Source of the DNA: DATLFA01 sp035525225
GTDB lineage: Bacteria > Actinomycetota > Acidimicrobiia > Acidimicrobiales > WLNW01
Length of the DNA: 64,000 bases
Direction: 5' to 3'
Assembly (NCBI GenBank): GCA_035525225.1
Contig: DATLFA010000094.1
Coordinates: forward strand, 1-64,000
Shown here one piece after another: positions 41,077-49,970 of the stretch. Within the stretch, counting starts at the first letter, position 1, and each line of letters opens with the position of its first letter. A program made the position numbers and the translations under genes. Below the pieces are notes generated by a model that was not told where the DNA came from, searched no databases, and saw nothing but the letters and a program-made list of their open reading frames with translations.

Positions 41077-41590
41077 TCACGCGATCCGTGTCGCGAGACC
41101 TTGCATCCCCGAGCCCGGGACGAACAACGCGCCGGCGCCATCGATCGAAGCGAGGTAGTTGGGGTTCGCCCGGAGCGCATCATTGGCCGCGTCGACGGCA
41201 GCGAGGTCGGCGTGAGGGGTGATCCACGTCGGCTGACCGTACGAATCGGCGAAGAAGGACGCCGGCGAGCCCGTGATGCGGGAGTACATCGTGGTGATCT
41301 CCACACCCCAGGCGAGTGCCTTGGAGATTTGACCCGAACTGGGGGTCGCGGTGATCAATGGCCATGAGCTTCTCGGTCACCTGAGCCAGCGCAGCTCGTG
41401 AATCGACCCGGGCACTCCACACGACGGTACCCAGAGGGAAGCCGAAGACCGAGGACCACAGGCCGACCTCGACACCGCCGAGGTCGCTGACGAGCTTGTT
41501 GATTTCGATCGCCCACGCGATCGGCTTTCGCGCTCCGCCCCGAAGTGACCGTGCGTTGAAAGAGGTACATAGCGCAACCACCATCCCCAT
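41077..41590 (-). pseudogene. hypothetical gene split by a frameshift near 41355
   Basis: Two overlapping minus-strand frames continue each other: the first from ATG 41590 (ALCTSFNARSLRGGARKPIAWA, then VTEKLMA) and the second ending at 41077 (SGQISKALAWGVEITTMYS, then GAGALFVPGSGMQGLATRI). The switch lies between about 41345 and 41365 and needs a 1-base change. The joined product would be about 170 residues with two related-looking halves (AIEINKLVSDLGGVEVGLWSS and AWGVEITTMYSRITG), suggesting a duplicated ferredoxin-like fold. I do not recognise the family. It may be a decayed gene or carry a sequence error. Confidence 0.55.
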
Positions 41591-41713
41591 CGTTTCGCCA
41601 GTCCACATGAGCCGACGACCCGGGAGTGTTGCACATCGAGTCGCCGACCGCCGATGGAGTGGCGAACGGCTACACCAACGCCTGCACCCCGTCGCGTGAT
41701 TCGTCGCCGCTCT

Positions 41714-42145
41714 CTACGAAGTGGTCGATGCCACTGCAGGCTTGTCGGCGGGCGCACTTCTGAGATCGATCGCGGCCGCAGCGGTCGCGGTCGACGAAGT
41801 CTCGCCCTCGGCTTGCAAGGCGCGGCGCGTGGACTTCACCAGATCGCTCTGCGCTTCGAAGATCACCTTCGCGAGGCCCACCTGAAGGTCGAACAGCTTG
41901 TGAAACAGGTCGAGCTGGATCTCGAGCAACTTGTCGTAGGGCGCGATGCGCTGGCCCGTGCTGATCACATCGCCGGCCATCGCGAACGTCTTGCGCACTG
42001 CGTCGGTCATCGGCTCTTGCATCGTCATCGCCGCCTCGATCAATTTCCCCTGGGTCTTGACGAGTTGGTCTTGCGCTTGCTGCATCAACGCGTCGGACTC
42101 GGTCGGAGAACGACTCCCCTGCCTGCGGTTCGAGTTCGCGGCCAT
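41714..42145 (-). CDS. phasin-like coiled-coil protein
   Basis: The 143-residue protein is almost wholly helical (residues about 17-110), with heptad-like runs such as QDQLVKTQGKLIEAAMTMQEPMTDA and YDKLLEIQLDLFHKLFDLQVGLAKVIFEAQSDLV, and an Ala/Thr-rich tail. This looks like phasins that coat polyhydroxyalkanoate granules, but no PHA synthase is in the window. ATG 42145 is fixed by an AGGAGG 6 bases upstream. It may also be a simple structural or partition protein. Confidence 0.6.
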   Translation of the reverse strand: MAANSNRRQGSRSPTESDALMQQAQDQLVKTQGKLIEAAMTMQEPMTDAVRKTFAMAGDVISTGQRIAPYDKLLEIQLDLFHKLFDLQVGLAKVIFEAQSDLVKSTRRALQAEGETSSTATAAAAIDLRSAPADKPAVASTTS

Positions 42146-42378
42146 CCGCTGCCTCCTAGCGTCCCTTTGCTGCACGGAGAGGAGATCAGGACGGTCCTGG
42201 GGACCCCGGCAACATGAGCGACCGGCGGCGGATTTCTACCATGGTTCCGCGACAGCCAAAAGGCTTCACGGATGAATTCCCGGTCACGAAAGTCTTGCGA
42301 CATCATCGACCGTGGGAGAGACTCCGGGCGGACGCATCGAGGCAGCCAACGCGTCGATGCGTGAGCGGAGGCAACGTC

Positions 42379-43038
42379 GTGGCACGGGTTGTCGTTGTGT
42401 GCTCGGCCAAAGGGGGCGTCGGCAAGACCACTACGGCGGTCAACGTCGCGGCGCTTTTCGCGGAGACGCTCCGCGTGCTGTTGATAGACAGCGACCCTCA
42501 AGACGCGGGCAGCGCGTCATGGTGGGTCGCGGATCCGTCCCTCTGGTCGGTCACGATCGTCGAGGAGACAGACCCGGCACGGCTCGTCGAGCTATGTGAG
42601 ACGCATCGACATGACCTCATAGTTGTCGATACTCCACCGCAAGCGAACAGCCCCGCGGTGGCGGCGCTCGCCAACATCGCCGACCTTTTCGTCTGCACTG
42701 CGCCGCCCGAGGGAGCCGAAATCGTGTCCGCATTGCAGACGATGCAGGCGTTCGTCGACCGGCGCAAGGCGTATGTGCTCCTGACGATGGTCGACGTTCG
42801 TTCCATGAACGAGGCCACCGAGGCACTTGCGGCGCTCGAAGCCGCCGGCGTTCCGTGTTTTCGATCGATCGTGCGCCTCTACAAAGCACATCGGCGAGCG
42901 CGGGCACAATTCTTGCCGGTGTCACAGACGGTCGGAGAAATGGCGAGCGAGTCTGCAATCGACTACCGCCAGGTGACCGCGGAGATCGCTCGGGTGTTGG
43001 CCACCCAACTGCATCCCGTCGCCGCGGCGAGCGGGTAG
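42379..43038 (+). CDS. ParA/MinD-like P-loop ATPase
   Basis: The 219-residue protein starts VARVVVVCSAKGGVGKTTTAV, with the deviant Walker A KGGVGKTT of ParA/MinD ATPases; the later LLIDSDPQDAGSASWWV (Walker A') and DLIVVDTPPQANSPAV (Walker B) follow at about residues 36-90. No DNA-binding N-terminal domain is present, so it is a short ParA as in chromosomal or mobile-element partners. GTG 42379 follows GGAGG. No ParB is next to it; the next gene is a methyltransferase 8 bases downstream. Confidence 0.85.
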   Translation: MARVVVVCSAKGGVGKTTTAVNVAALFAETLRVLLIDSDPQDAGSASWWVADPSLWSVTIVEETDPARLVELCETHRHDLIVVDTPPQANSPAVAALANIADLFVCTAPPEGAEIVSALQTMQAFVDRRKAYVLLTMVDVRSMNEATEALAALEAAGVPCFRSIVRLYKAHRRARAQFLPVSQTVGEMASESAIDYRQVTAEIARVLATQLHPVAAASG

Positions 43039-43046
43039 ACGTTCTG

Positions 43047-43778
43047 ATGGGGCGACGGACCCCCACCATTGCATCGCTGGTCCACGCCGAACTGACGCGC
43101 CAAGTCAACGACGTCATCATCGACTTGCGCGACCCGATCGCGCTCCGCATCGAGCCTGGCGAACGCGATGTCAGAACTCCGACGTATCGTCATCTCGCCC
43201 GCAGCTACGACACCGCAACCACACTCTTCAACGCGTTTCGAGCCAGGGCCGTCGAGCTTCTCCAGCTGACTTCCGGACAGGTCGTGCTCGACGTCGGTTG
43301 CGGCACTGGTCTGTGCTTTTCGTATATGCAGGAACGCATCGGTCCAACTGGATGGATCATCGGTATCGATCGATCCGCCGAGATGTTGGCGCAGGCCGAT
43401 GTTCGCTGCGCTCGAAAGGGCTGGCGAAATGTGACGCTGATCGAGTCCGATGCAGAATCAGTAGACATCGGCGCCTCGGCCGACGCGGCGTTGTTCTGCG
43501 CCGCGCACGACATCCTCCAATCACCTAACGCCATCCGCAATGTTCTCGGCCACGTTCGTCCGGGTGGCCGTTGCGCCGCTGTCGGCGCGAAATGGGCCCC
43601 GCCCTGGTTCGCCGGTCTCAACGTTCTCACCGCCTTGGCTCATCGACCATTTGTGGGCAGCTTCGCCGGCTTCGACAAGCCGTGGGCGGTGCTGATCCAG
43701 TTCGTGCCGCAGCTGCACGTCACGGAGACGGCCTTTGGGGCCGGATACACAGCCGTGGGATGTCTAGGCCCCGACTAG
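43047..43778 (+). CDS. class I SAM-dependent methyltransferase
   Basis: The 243-residue protein has the SAM-binding motif I VVLDVGCGTGLCFSYM near residue 92, motif II as WIIGIDRSAEMLAQA, then VTLIESDAESVDIG and DAALFCAAHDILQSP. It resembles UbiE/Methyltransf_25-type enzymes; the substrate is not known. It has an N-terminal helical extension of about 60 residues. It follows the ParA-like gene by 8 bases and converges with the hydrolase gene, overlapping it by 4 bases. Confidence 0.85.
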   Translation: MGRRTPTIASLVHAELTRQVNDVIIDLRDPIALRIEPGERDVRTPTYRHLARSYDTATTLFNAFRARAVELLQLTSGQVVLDVGCGTGLCFSYMQERIGPTGWIIGIDRSAEMLAQADVRCARKGWRNVTLIESDAESVDIGASADAALFCAAHDILQSPNAIRNVLGHVRPGGRCAAVGAKWAPPWFAGLNVLTALAHRPFVGSFAGFDKPWAVLIQFVPQLHVTETAFGAGYTAVGCLGPD

Positions 43779-44638
43779 GCCCCTTCGGCGCGATCAGCCA
43801 CGTTGCGGCACGCAGTCGCGAGAACCGGAACGAACGACGCCGGAGCAGTCACGCAGACTCCGTGATCGCCTTCGAGGGTGTACACCGATGCCGCCGGGAT
43901 CGCGTCCGCCAGTTCGCGCTGGCGCTCGACGGGAACGACGCGATCGGATTCGGGAATCAGTACTGCAGCGGGCACGTCGATCGCACTCGCCCATTCCTTC
44001 GAGCTGAAGCGCACCACTGCTTCCATGGCCGAGAAAACGGTGACGAGATCGTTACGCCGCATCTGTCGACGAGCCCAGCTCCGCAGGGCTTGATCACTGA
44101 TGGTTCCGAACAGGCGCTCGCCGATCAGATCCGCACTTGGTCGAAGGGCGCGCGGAACGAAACGGAGCGTGGTCGTCGCCGCGCCAAGTGTCTGATACGT
44201 GAGCCAGTGCCGGTTCCCGTCGACTCGGGCCGCGGTGGCGCACAGGACCAATCCCGACACACACCTTCGGTGGAGGCGCCACAGAAGCTGCGCCACGAAG
44301 CCGCCCATCGAGTAGCCGACGGCGATAACCGGGCCGACATCGAGCGCATCGATGAGCGCGGCGATGTCGTCAGCGCACTGCTCCAGATCGAATTTGATCG
44401 CGCGAACACTCCCGCCGTGACCGCGTAGATCGGGCGCCACCACTCTGAACGACTGGCTCAACTCGTCGAAGCACGCGAACCAGTTGAGATCTGCCGTCGC
44501 GGCAAGGCCGTGCAACAAGAGCAAGGCGGGCGCACCGGGCGGCCCTTCGACCTGTCGCACGTACGTCGATCCGCGACCGCCCAACTCGACATTGCTGCCC
44601 GGCGGAAGCACGGGTACGTCAGTGCGGTGTTCATCCAT
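43775..44638 (-). CDS. alpha/beta-fold hydrolase
   Basis: The 287-residue protein has the alpha/beta-hydrolase layout: oxyanion-hole HGLAATADLNW near residue 43, APDLRGHGGS, nucleophile elbow GYSMGGFVA near residue 108, a cap domain, the acid in LIPESDRVVP and the catalytic His in LEGDHGVCV. It could be an esterase, peroxidase or C-C bond hydrolase; substrate is unknown. The ATG at 44638 is the first in the frame with family-like sequence. Confidence 0.88.
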   Translation of the reverse strand: MDEHRTDVPVLPPGSNVELGGRGSTYVRQVEGPPGAPALLLLHGLAATADLNWFACFDELSQSFRVVAPDLRGHGGSVRAIKFDLEQCADDIAALIDALDVGPVIAVGYSMGGFVAQLLWRLHRRCVSGLVLCATAARVDGNRHWLTYQTLGAATTTLRFVPRALRPSADLIGERLFGTISDQALRSWARRQMRRNDLVTVFSAMEAVVRFSSKEWASAIDVPAAVLIPESDRVVPVERQRELADAIPAASVYTLEGDHGVCVTAPASFVPVLATACRNVADRAEGA

Positions 44639-44838
44639 GTGCGGGCGACAAGACTGTAAGGGCCCCGCTCATGTGTTCGGTGGACCGGCACAACAACCGC
44701 ACTTCGTGTGGTTACAAATCGTCTCGCTGACTTCGATGTGATCGAACCCGCGAGGACCTTCTGCGGTTGCACGTGCAATACCAATCGGCCGCGTTTTCGA
44801 CAAGAATCACCCCTTCGTTCACAACGGAAGGAATCGAT

Positions 44839-45723
44839 ATGTCGATCAGTCGCAGAACGGTCCTGGCGGGATTGGGCGTCGGTGCGGGTGCCGCTGCCGT
44901 GGGGCCGGGGATCGCGTCAGCCGCCGCCGACGCGCCGCGGGCCCGCGCGGTTGCCGCGGCGCAGTTGGCGCCGGCGGCGATATCCGCGGGGCTCGACTAC
45001 CTGATCCTTGGCGGGTCGTCGTTCATCTCACAAAACAACACCCTCTTCTTCCAGCCCGGTTCGACTGGTGTGTACGCCGGCACCGCAATCGACGCCCACT
45101 TCGGCCTTCCCGTCGGATCCACGCTCAGAGAGGTCGAGATCTTCGCGTCGGGCGACCCGGGTCCGCTAACCGCCGAAGTCTATCGAGTGCCTGCGGGCGG
45201 AACTTTCGTTGCGCCCGCGCTCGCGACGACACCAGTCGCGGGTGGCGCCTCGGCCACGATGACATTGAACGAGTTGACCGACGGCAACAGCCTCTATCTG
45301 ATCGAGGTCACCGGCACGACCGCGACACTTGCATTGCAGATGGCCCGCGTCGGGTTCATCCCGCCGTATCGCCGCGTAGTGACCGTCAATCCGCAGCAAC
45401 GCGTCTACAACAGCCGCGACAGCGTGGGTGTCGCAAAGATCGTCGACAACGAAGAGCGTGTCATCGACCTCTCGTCGGTTGTCCCCGCAGGCGCGACTGC
45501 GGCCATCGTCAACCTGACCACCACGCTGCAGAGCGCGCTCGGGTACCTCAGTTTGTTCCCCGATGGCACGACGTGGCCCGGTACCTCGAGCATCAACTAC
45601 TTCACGGCGCAAGACATCGCCAACAGTTCGATCGTGGCTGTCAGCACCGACCGCAAGATCAAGGTGCGCTGCGGCGGCGGAGCGACGCACGTCATCATCG
45701 ACGTCACCGGTTATTTGATCTGA
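44839..45723 (+). CDS. TAT-exported surface protein with C-terminal beta domain
   Basis: The 294-residue protein starts with a twin-arginine signal (SRRTVLAGLGVGAGAAAVGPG) and would be folded before export. The middle part is a beta-rich region and the C-terminal 110 residues (RVYNSRDSVGVAK, SVVPAGATAAIVNLTTT, HVIIDVTGYLI) match a short repeat-like domain common in secreted proteins of Acidimicrobiia and other actinobacteria (VFDTRDG...NVTVT...DVQGYF). The role is unknown. ATG 44839 follows GGAAGGAATC. A strong hairpin ends the gene. Confidence 0.75.
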   Translation: MSISRRTVLAGLGVGAGAAAVGPGIASAAADAPRARAVAAAQLAPAAISAGLDYLILGGSSFISQNNTLFFQPGSTGVYAGTAIDAHFGLPVGSTLREVEIFASGDPGPLTAEVYRVPAGGTFVAPALATTPVAGGASATMTLNELTDGNSLYLIEVTGTTATLALQMARVGFIPPYRRVVTVNPQQRVYNSRDSVGVAKIVDNEERVIDLSSVVPAGATAAIVNLTTTLQSALGYLSLFPDGTTWPGTSSINYFTAQDIANSSIVAVSTDRKIKVRCGGGATHVIIDVTGYLI

Positions 45724-45730
45724 ACCGGTG
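45705..45730. terminator. hairpin shared by convergent genes
   Basis: CACCGGTT (45705-45712) and AACCGGTG (45723-45730) form a perfect 8-bp stem around a 10-base loop that contains the TGA of the TAT protein. It lies between that gene and the end of the DHFR-like gene and fits a two-way terminator. Confidence 0.5.
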
Positions 45731-45748
45731 AAACTGCGGCTACTCAGC

Positions 45749-46294
45749 TCACCGCGCCGCTCGATAGTGCAGGAAAAGCGTACCTTTGGGCGTTCTCTGG
45801 ACGTCGATCAGATCGAATTGCTGGAGTCCCATATCCGCGTCAGCCGAAAAGAGGCGTTTGCCGTGGCCGGCTACTGTCGGTGGCATCACCAGTCGCAACT
45901 CGTCTACGAGTCGGTCGGCAATCAGGGACCGGGCGAGTTCAGTACTGCCGTGTATGCCGATGTCACCGTCCGGCTCCTCTTTGAGGAGCCGGACGTAGTC
46001 GGCCACCGGCGACGTCATCCGGGTGGTGTTGTTCCACTGGCCGGTGAGGTCGGTCGACGTGGCGACGTGCTTGCGGGTCGTGTTGATGAATGTCGCAAAT
46101 GGTTCGACATCCGATGTCGGCCAGTAGTCGACCCAGTAGTCGTACGTACCTCGGCCCAAGAGCACGTCAGTTTGCGTCTCGACTACGCGTGCAATGTGCT
46201 CGAACAATTCGGGGCCGTCGTCGAAGAACCAGTCGCTCGGCTCTTCGGCGACGCCGTCGAGCGAGAGGAATTGCATGAGGACAACATTGCGCAT
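45749..46294 (-). CDS. dihydrofolate-reductase-family (RibD C-terminal-like) protein
   Basis: The 181-residue protein matches the DHFR/RibD C-domain group: VVLMQFLSLDGVAEEP at the start, VLLGRGTYDYWVDYWP, NTTRKHVATSTDL, then GDIGIHGSTELARSLIADRLVDELRLVMPPTVAGHGKRLF. These bind NADPH and reduce unknown substrates. ATG 46294 is chosen because AAGGAG lies 7 bases before it; an ATG two codons earlier overlaps that site. It follows the ArsR-SRPBCC pair on the same strand. Confidence 0.9.
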   Translation of the reverse strand: MRNVVLMQFLSLDGVAEEPSDWFFDDGPELFEHIARVVETQTDVLLGRGTYDYWVDYWPTSDVEPFATFINTTRKHVATSTDLTGQWNNTTRMTSPVADYVRLLKEEPDGDIGIHGSTELARSLIADRLVDELRLVMPPTVAGHGKRLFSADADMGLQQFDLIDVQRTPKGTLFLHYRAAR

Positions 46295-46323
46295 GTTCAT
46301 ACTCCTTGCGTGAAGCGCCCCGG

Positions 46324-46806
46324 TCACATCGTCGGCGCGTATGCACCGAGTTGATCGAGAACCGTGCCCCAGCCGTCGTAGAACCCCATGTCCGCGTGAT
46401 GATTCCGCTCGGCTTCGTTGCGATGCAGCGCGACGGTCCTGCACAAGGTCACGTCACCCTGCGGTTCGAGCGTCATCACCGCGGTGAAGAAGCCGGTCGG
46501 CGCGGGCCGATAGCCGGGACGCAACGCGTCGGTCCACACCAATCGGCGATAGGGCTCGACGACGAGATAGCAACAGGTGACCGCATTCTCGACCCCATCG
46601 GGTTGCCGGATCACAAAGCGAAATACCCCGCCGGCACGCAAGTCGATGTCGCATTCCGCGATCACGCCCGGCGCAGGTGCGTACCAACGACGAAGGTGAT
46701 CGGGATCGGTCCACGCCGCCCACGCGCGCTCGGGAGAGACACTGACGGCACGCTCGACCATCAGATCGAGCCTGGCATCGAGTGTCGGAGATTCGGGCGA
46801 CGTCAT
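46324..46806 (-). CDS. SRPBCC (AHSA1-type) domain protein
   Basis: The 160-residue protein has the AHSA1/START-like fold pattern: VERAVSVSPERAWAAWTDPDHLRRWYAP near the start, DLRAGGVFRFVIRQPDG, RLVWTDALRPG and the long final helix with GFYDGWGTVLDQLGAY. Such proteins are very often paired with an ArsR regulator, as here. They bind hydrophobic ligands, and the pair probably senses one. It overlaps the arsR-like stop by 4 bases (ATGA). Confidence 0.9.
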   Translation of the reverse strand: MTSPESPTLDARLDLMVERAVSVSPERAWAAWTDPDHLRRWYAPAPGVIAECDIDLRAGGVFRFVIRQPDGVENAVTCCYLVVEPYRRLVWTDALRPGYRPAPTGFFTAVMTLEPQGDVTLCRTVALHRNEAERNHHADMGFYDGWGTVLDQLGAYAPTM

Positions 46807-47156
46807 CGATCGTCCTCCATGCTGTTCGCATAGCGTTCGAATTGGTCCATCCGGCGTTCCCAAAAGTCGCGCTGCGCGGCCAACCAGTGCTCGGCCATCT
46901 GCAGGCGCTTCGGGACGAGTTGATACGTTCGCACGCGGCCCGTCTTGGTTGAGCGGACTACTCCGCTCGACTCCAACACTCGAAGGTGTTGAACGAACGA
47001 GGGCAGGGCCATCTCGAACGGTTCTGCCAACTCACTCACCGACGCGGGGCTGCGCGTCAAACGAGCGATCACATCACGACGAGTCGGATCGGACAGCGCC
47101 CGAAACACCCCGTCAACCGCCGCGCGATTCATCGTCCGGGTCACAGACGTGACCAT
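46803..47156 (-). CDS. ArsR-family transcriptional regulator
   Basis: The 117-residue protein is a winged-helix regulator: VFRALSDPTRRDVIARLTRSPASVSELAEPFEMALPSFVQHLRVLESSGVVRSTKTGRVRTYQLVP. No metal-binding CxC is present, so it is not a metal sensor of the SmtB/ArsR type; the partner SRPBCC protein suggests another ligand. The ATG at 47156 may start a leaderless transcript, since TATAAA lies 8 bases before it. A perfect inverted repeat just upstream is the likely operator. Confidence 0.92.
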   Translation of the reverse strand: MVTSVTRTMNRAAVDGVFRALSDPTRRDVIARLTRSPASVSELAEPFEMALPSFVQHLRVLESSGVVRSTKTGRVRTYQLVPKRLQMAEHWLAAQRDFWERRMDQFERYANSMEDDR

Positions 47157-47169
47157 ACCGACAGTTTAT

Positions 47170-47189
47170 ACTTAGGTCAATACCTAAGT
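47170..47189. promoter_or_regulatory. probable ArsR operator
   Basis: ACTTAGGT (47170-47177) and ACCTAAGT (47182-47189) are perfect inverted arms with 4 bases between. They abut the -10-like TATAAA (minus strand, 47165-47170) of the arsR promoter, so binding would block it. Such ACTTAGGT-type palindromes are typical of ArsR-SRPBCC units, an inference from memory. Confidence 0.65.
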
Positions 47190-47265
47190 GACTGAGAACA
47201 CGCGGGCATGCCTGCCCGCAACCGTCACGACGCGCCCGCCGGATCACCCATAGGGTTCGGGCCCG

Positions 47266-48813
47266 ATGCTCACGACGAACGACCCTGCGTCCGAAGAGCT
47301 TCCGGAACACATCCACCTCGTGATGTTGGCGGTGGTGTCGGGGATGTACCTGGCCGCCGTCGACGGCACCATCGTGAACACCGCGCTGCCGACGATCGTC
47401 GGTGATCTCGGCAGTCTGAGCCAGGCTCCCTGGATCGTCGTCGGCTACCTCATGACCCAGACCATCGCCACGCCGATCATCGGCAAGCTGAGCGACATCT
47501 TCGGGCGCCGCCGCACCTACCAAGCGTCGATCGCGCTGTTCGTGCTGGCATCGCTGCTCGCCGCGACGTCGCAATCGCTGTGGCAACTCGTCGCGTATCG
47601 TGCGCTACAAGGCATCGGAGCCGGTGGCCTGCTCTCGCTACCCATGGCGATCGTCGGCGATCTCTTGCCGCCAACAGAGCGAGCCCGCTATCAGGGGTAC
47701 ATCGCCGCGACGTTCGCGGTGGCAGTCGCAACCGGCCCACTGTTCGGCGGGCTCATCGTCGACCACCTCAACTGGCGGTGGATCTTCTTCGTGAATCTGC
47801 CCATCGGAGGCTTGTCCATGTTCGCGGTGCAGAAGCTTCTGCACATCACTCGAGTTCCGACACGCCGGTCGATCGACTTCATCGGAGCGATGGCGCTGTC
47901 GGCCGCAGTCGCCCCGCTCATCGTGGCGTTGCTGTGGTCGGCTCAACGCTACGGCTGGGGATCAGCGACAGCGGAAGGTTTGATCCTCGCATCACTGGTC
48001 TTCACAGTCGTGTTCGTTCTCGTCGAGCAACGTGTCGCCGAGCCGATCATGCCCCTGTGGTTGTTCACGGACAGGGTCGTGCGGCTCGCGTGCGCCGGGG
48101 GATTCGTGATCGGTATCGGCATGTACGCAGTCAACGCGTACGTTCCACTGTTCCTCCAAGTCGTGAGGGGAGCGAGCGCGACGAGTTCGGGCTTGCTGAC
48201 AGTCCCGAGCGCGGTTGGTATCACGATCGCTTCGATCGTCTCCGGTCGGCTCATACAACGCTTCGGCAACTACCGACCGTATCCGCTGATCGGCTGCGCA
48301 CTCCTTGCACTCAGCGCGTACTTGTTGTCGACGATGGGACCCGGTACCAGCCGATTCGACGTGGCGTTCCGCCTTGCCATCGGTGGCTTCGGGATGGGCC
48401 AGCTCGGTCCGTCCATGGTGCTCATCGTGCAAAATGCGGTGGCGCACAAGGATCTGGGTGTCGCCACCGCGGGCCTCTCGTTTCTGCGCAGCCTCGGTGG
48501 GGTCATGGGGTCGGCGGCGCTCGGCGCGATCTATTCGAGTCGAGTCGAGACCCTCATTCCTCGCTACGTCGGTCCCGATGCGCTGGCTGCCGTTCCCGAT
48601 GTCGACGCCCTGCAGGGTCGACCGACCGTGATCCGTGCGCTCGACGAGCCGATCCGCTCGCAGGTCATCAGCGCATTCTCTGATTCGATCACCACGGCCG
48701 TGCGCTGGGCGTTACCGGCGATTCTCGTCGGATTCATCGTGTTCTTGTTCTTGCCCAACGTGCCATTGCGCTCGCGCTTCGATTCACCGAGTGGAGCGAC
48801 CCCCGACAGTTGA
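47266..48813 (+). CDS. MFS transporter, DHA2 (EmrB/QacA) drug-proton antiporter family
   Basis: The 515-residue protein has fourteen membrane helices. Visible are motif D-like LAAVDGTIVNTALPTI in helix 1, motif A GKLSDIFGRRRTYQ after helix 2, the ALQGIGAGGLLSLPMAIVGDL of helix 4, and motif C GPLFGGLIVDHLNWRWIFFVNLP in helix 5. It probably exports a hydrophobic drug or metabolite with proton exchange. It is divergent from the arsR-like gene, about 110 bases away, and may be under its control. The end is 3 bases from the convergent DUF1214 gene. Confidence 0.9.
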   Translation: MLTTNDPASEELPEHIHLVMLAVVSGMYLAAVDGTIVNTALPTIVGDLGSLSQAPWIVVGYLMTQTIATPIIGKLSDIFGRRRTYQASIALFVLASLLAATSQSLWQLVAYRALQGIGAGGLLSLPMAIVGDLLPPTERARYQGYIAATFAVAVATGPLFGGLIVDHLNWRWIFFVNLPIGGLSMFAVQKLLHITRVPTRRSIDFIGAMALSAAVAPLIVALLWSAQRYGWGSATAEGLILASLVFTVVFVLVEQRVAEPIMPLWLFTDRVVRLACAGGFVIGIGMYAVNAYVPLFLQVVRGASATSSGLLTVPSAVGITIASIVSGRLIQRFGNYRPYPLIGCALLALSAYLLSTMGPGTSRFDVAFRLAIGGFGMGQLGPSMVLIVQNAVAHKDLGVATAGLSFLRSLGGVMGSAALGAIYSSRVETLIPRYVGPDALAAVPDVDALQGRPTVIRALDEPIRSQVISAFSDSITTAVRWALPAILVGFIVFLFLPNVPLRSRFDSPSGATPDS

Positions 48814-48816
48814 GAG

Positions 48817-49929
48817 TTACGTCCGCAACTCGTCGAATCCCACGAGTCGACACGTCGGCGCAGGTGGTCGAGCACTCGGGCACATCCAACGGATGAAGAA
48901 GGTTCCTTGCCGTTCTCCGGAGGTGCTGATCCAGTCGAGGCTTAACACCTTCGGATCCTCCATCGCAAGCGCGACGCGAAACTCACCATTGGGACCGAGG
49001 CGAGCTTGCGCGTTGTTGATCGTGACGCGATGGCGCCGATAGTCGCCCGACCCCAGAAACGGCGACCACGGCTGAATCCCCCAATAGTCACACGCCACGA
49101 CCACGCCCTCGACGATGAGCGCCTCGGACGGTTGCAGCGCGAACACACCCAAGGCGTACACGTTGTCGAGCGCGGACCACATGCGGCTCGGGCCTGTTGC
49201 ATCCGTCTGCCATAGCTCACCGACCGTGTTCGGGTTGTCCAGCGGTTGCGGAATCGCTCGGGTCATATCGCGGACGAGGCGAGTCATCTCTCGCAGGCGT
49301 TCTGCGACGGTCTCTCGATCCAACCGCGTTGCCCGCGGCGCATCCAATGGCTCGATGTCGTAGGTCGCCCGCCGGTCGTTCTGTGGATCGAGGTGGTAGG
49401 CGCGGGCGTAGATCTCGTTGGCGTCCGCGCTGGCCCGCAACCAGTTGTCCCCTTCCGGCTCGGGCGACACGATGATCTCGAAGCGGCCTTCGGCATCGGT
49501 CTTCAGATCATGGTGGTTGATGTGACTGTCGAAGAACTGCTCCTGCCCCGAACCGCGCACACCGCGATGCAATGTGAACGACAGGTACGCTTCGTCCCCC
49601 CGGCGGCCCGTGATCCGGTAGCGGCGTCCACCGCGGACCGCCGCCCACTGGTAGTGAACGTCGGGATGCTCGCCGAGGGTCTTCTCACCTGGCGGGTCCT
49701 TCCACGACGCGACGAACTTCGGCCACTCCGGATCGGCGTTCATGTACATCCCGGTGGCGAAGGTCAAGATGTGCATCAGATTGCGATAGCCGTAGCCGAT
49801 CTCGCGTTCGTCGAAGGAACCGCGGCCGGCGTCGATGAACGAACGGTCGCTCGCCCGCAACACATCGAGCAACTCGCGCCACGCCTCTTGCGCCGGGCCA
49901 GGATCGTTGTCACCCACGGTCTCCTCCAT
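48817..49929 (-). CDS. DUF1214 domain-containing protein
   Basis: The 370-residue soluble protein has the DUF1214 pattern in its C-terminal part: LGVFALQPSEALIVEGVVVACDYWGIQPWSPF, then RRHRVTINNAQARLGPNGEFRVALAMEDP and NWISTSGERQGTFFIRW-like ending (LDWISTSGERQGTFFIRWM). The N-terminal half is also typical of actinobacterial members that occur near steroid or lipid catabolism genes. Function is unknown. No signal peptide. It starts with ATG at 49929; no strong ribosome-binding site. Confidence 0.85.
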   Translation of the reverse strand: MEETVGDNDPGPAQEAWRELLDVLRASDRSFIDAGRGSFDEREIGYGYRNLMHILTFATGMYMNADPEWPKFVASWKDPPGEKTLGEHPDVHYQWAAVRGGRRYRITGRRGDEAYLSFTLHRGVRGSGQEQFFDSHINHHDLKTDAEGRFEIIVSPEPEGDNWLRASADANEIYARAYHLDPQNDRRATYDIEPLDAPRATRLDRETVAERLREMTRLVRDMTRAIPQPLDNPNTVGELWQTDATGPSRMWSALDNVYALGVFALQPSEALIVEGVVVACDYWGIQPWSPFLGSGDYRRHRVTINNAQARLGPNGEFRVALAMEDPKVLSLDWISTSGERQGTFFIRWMCPSARPPAPTCRLVGFDELRT

Positions 49930-49970
49930 CGACGACGGTCAACGTAGTCCGCGGCGTGACATCGACGCTC

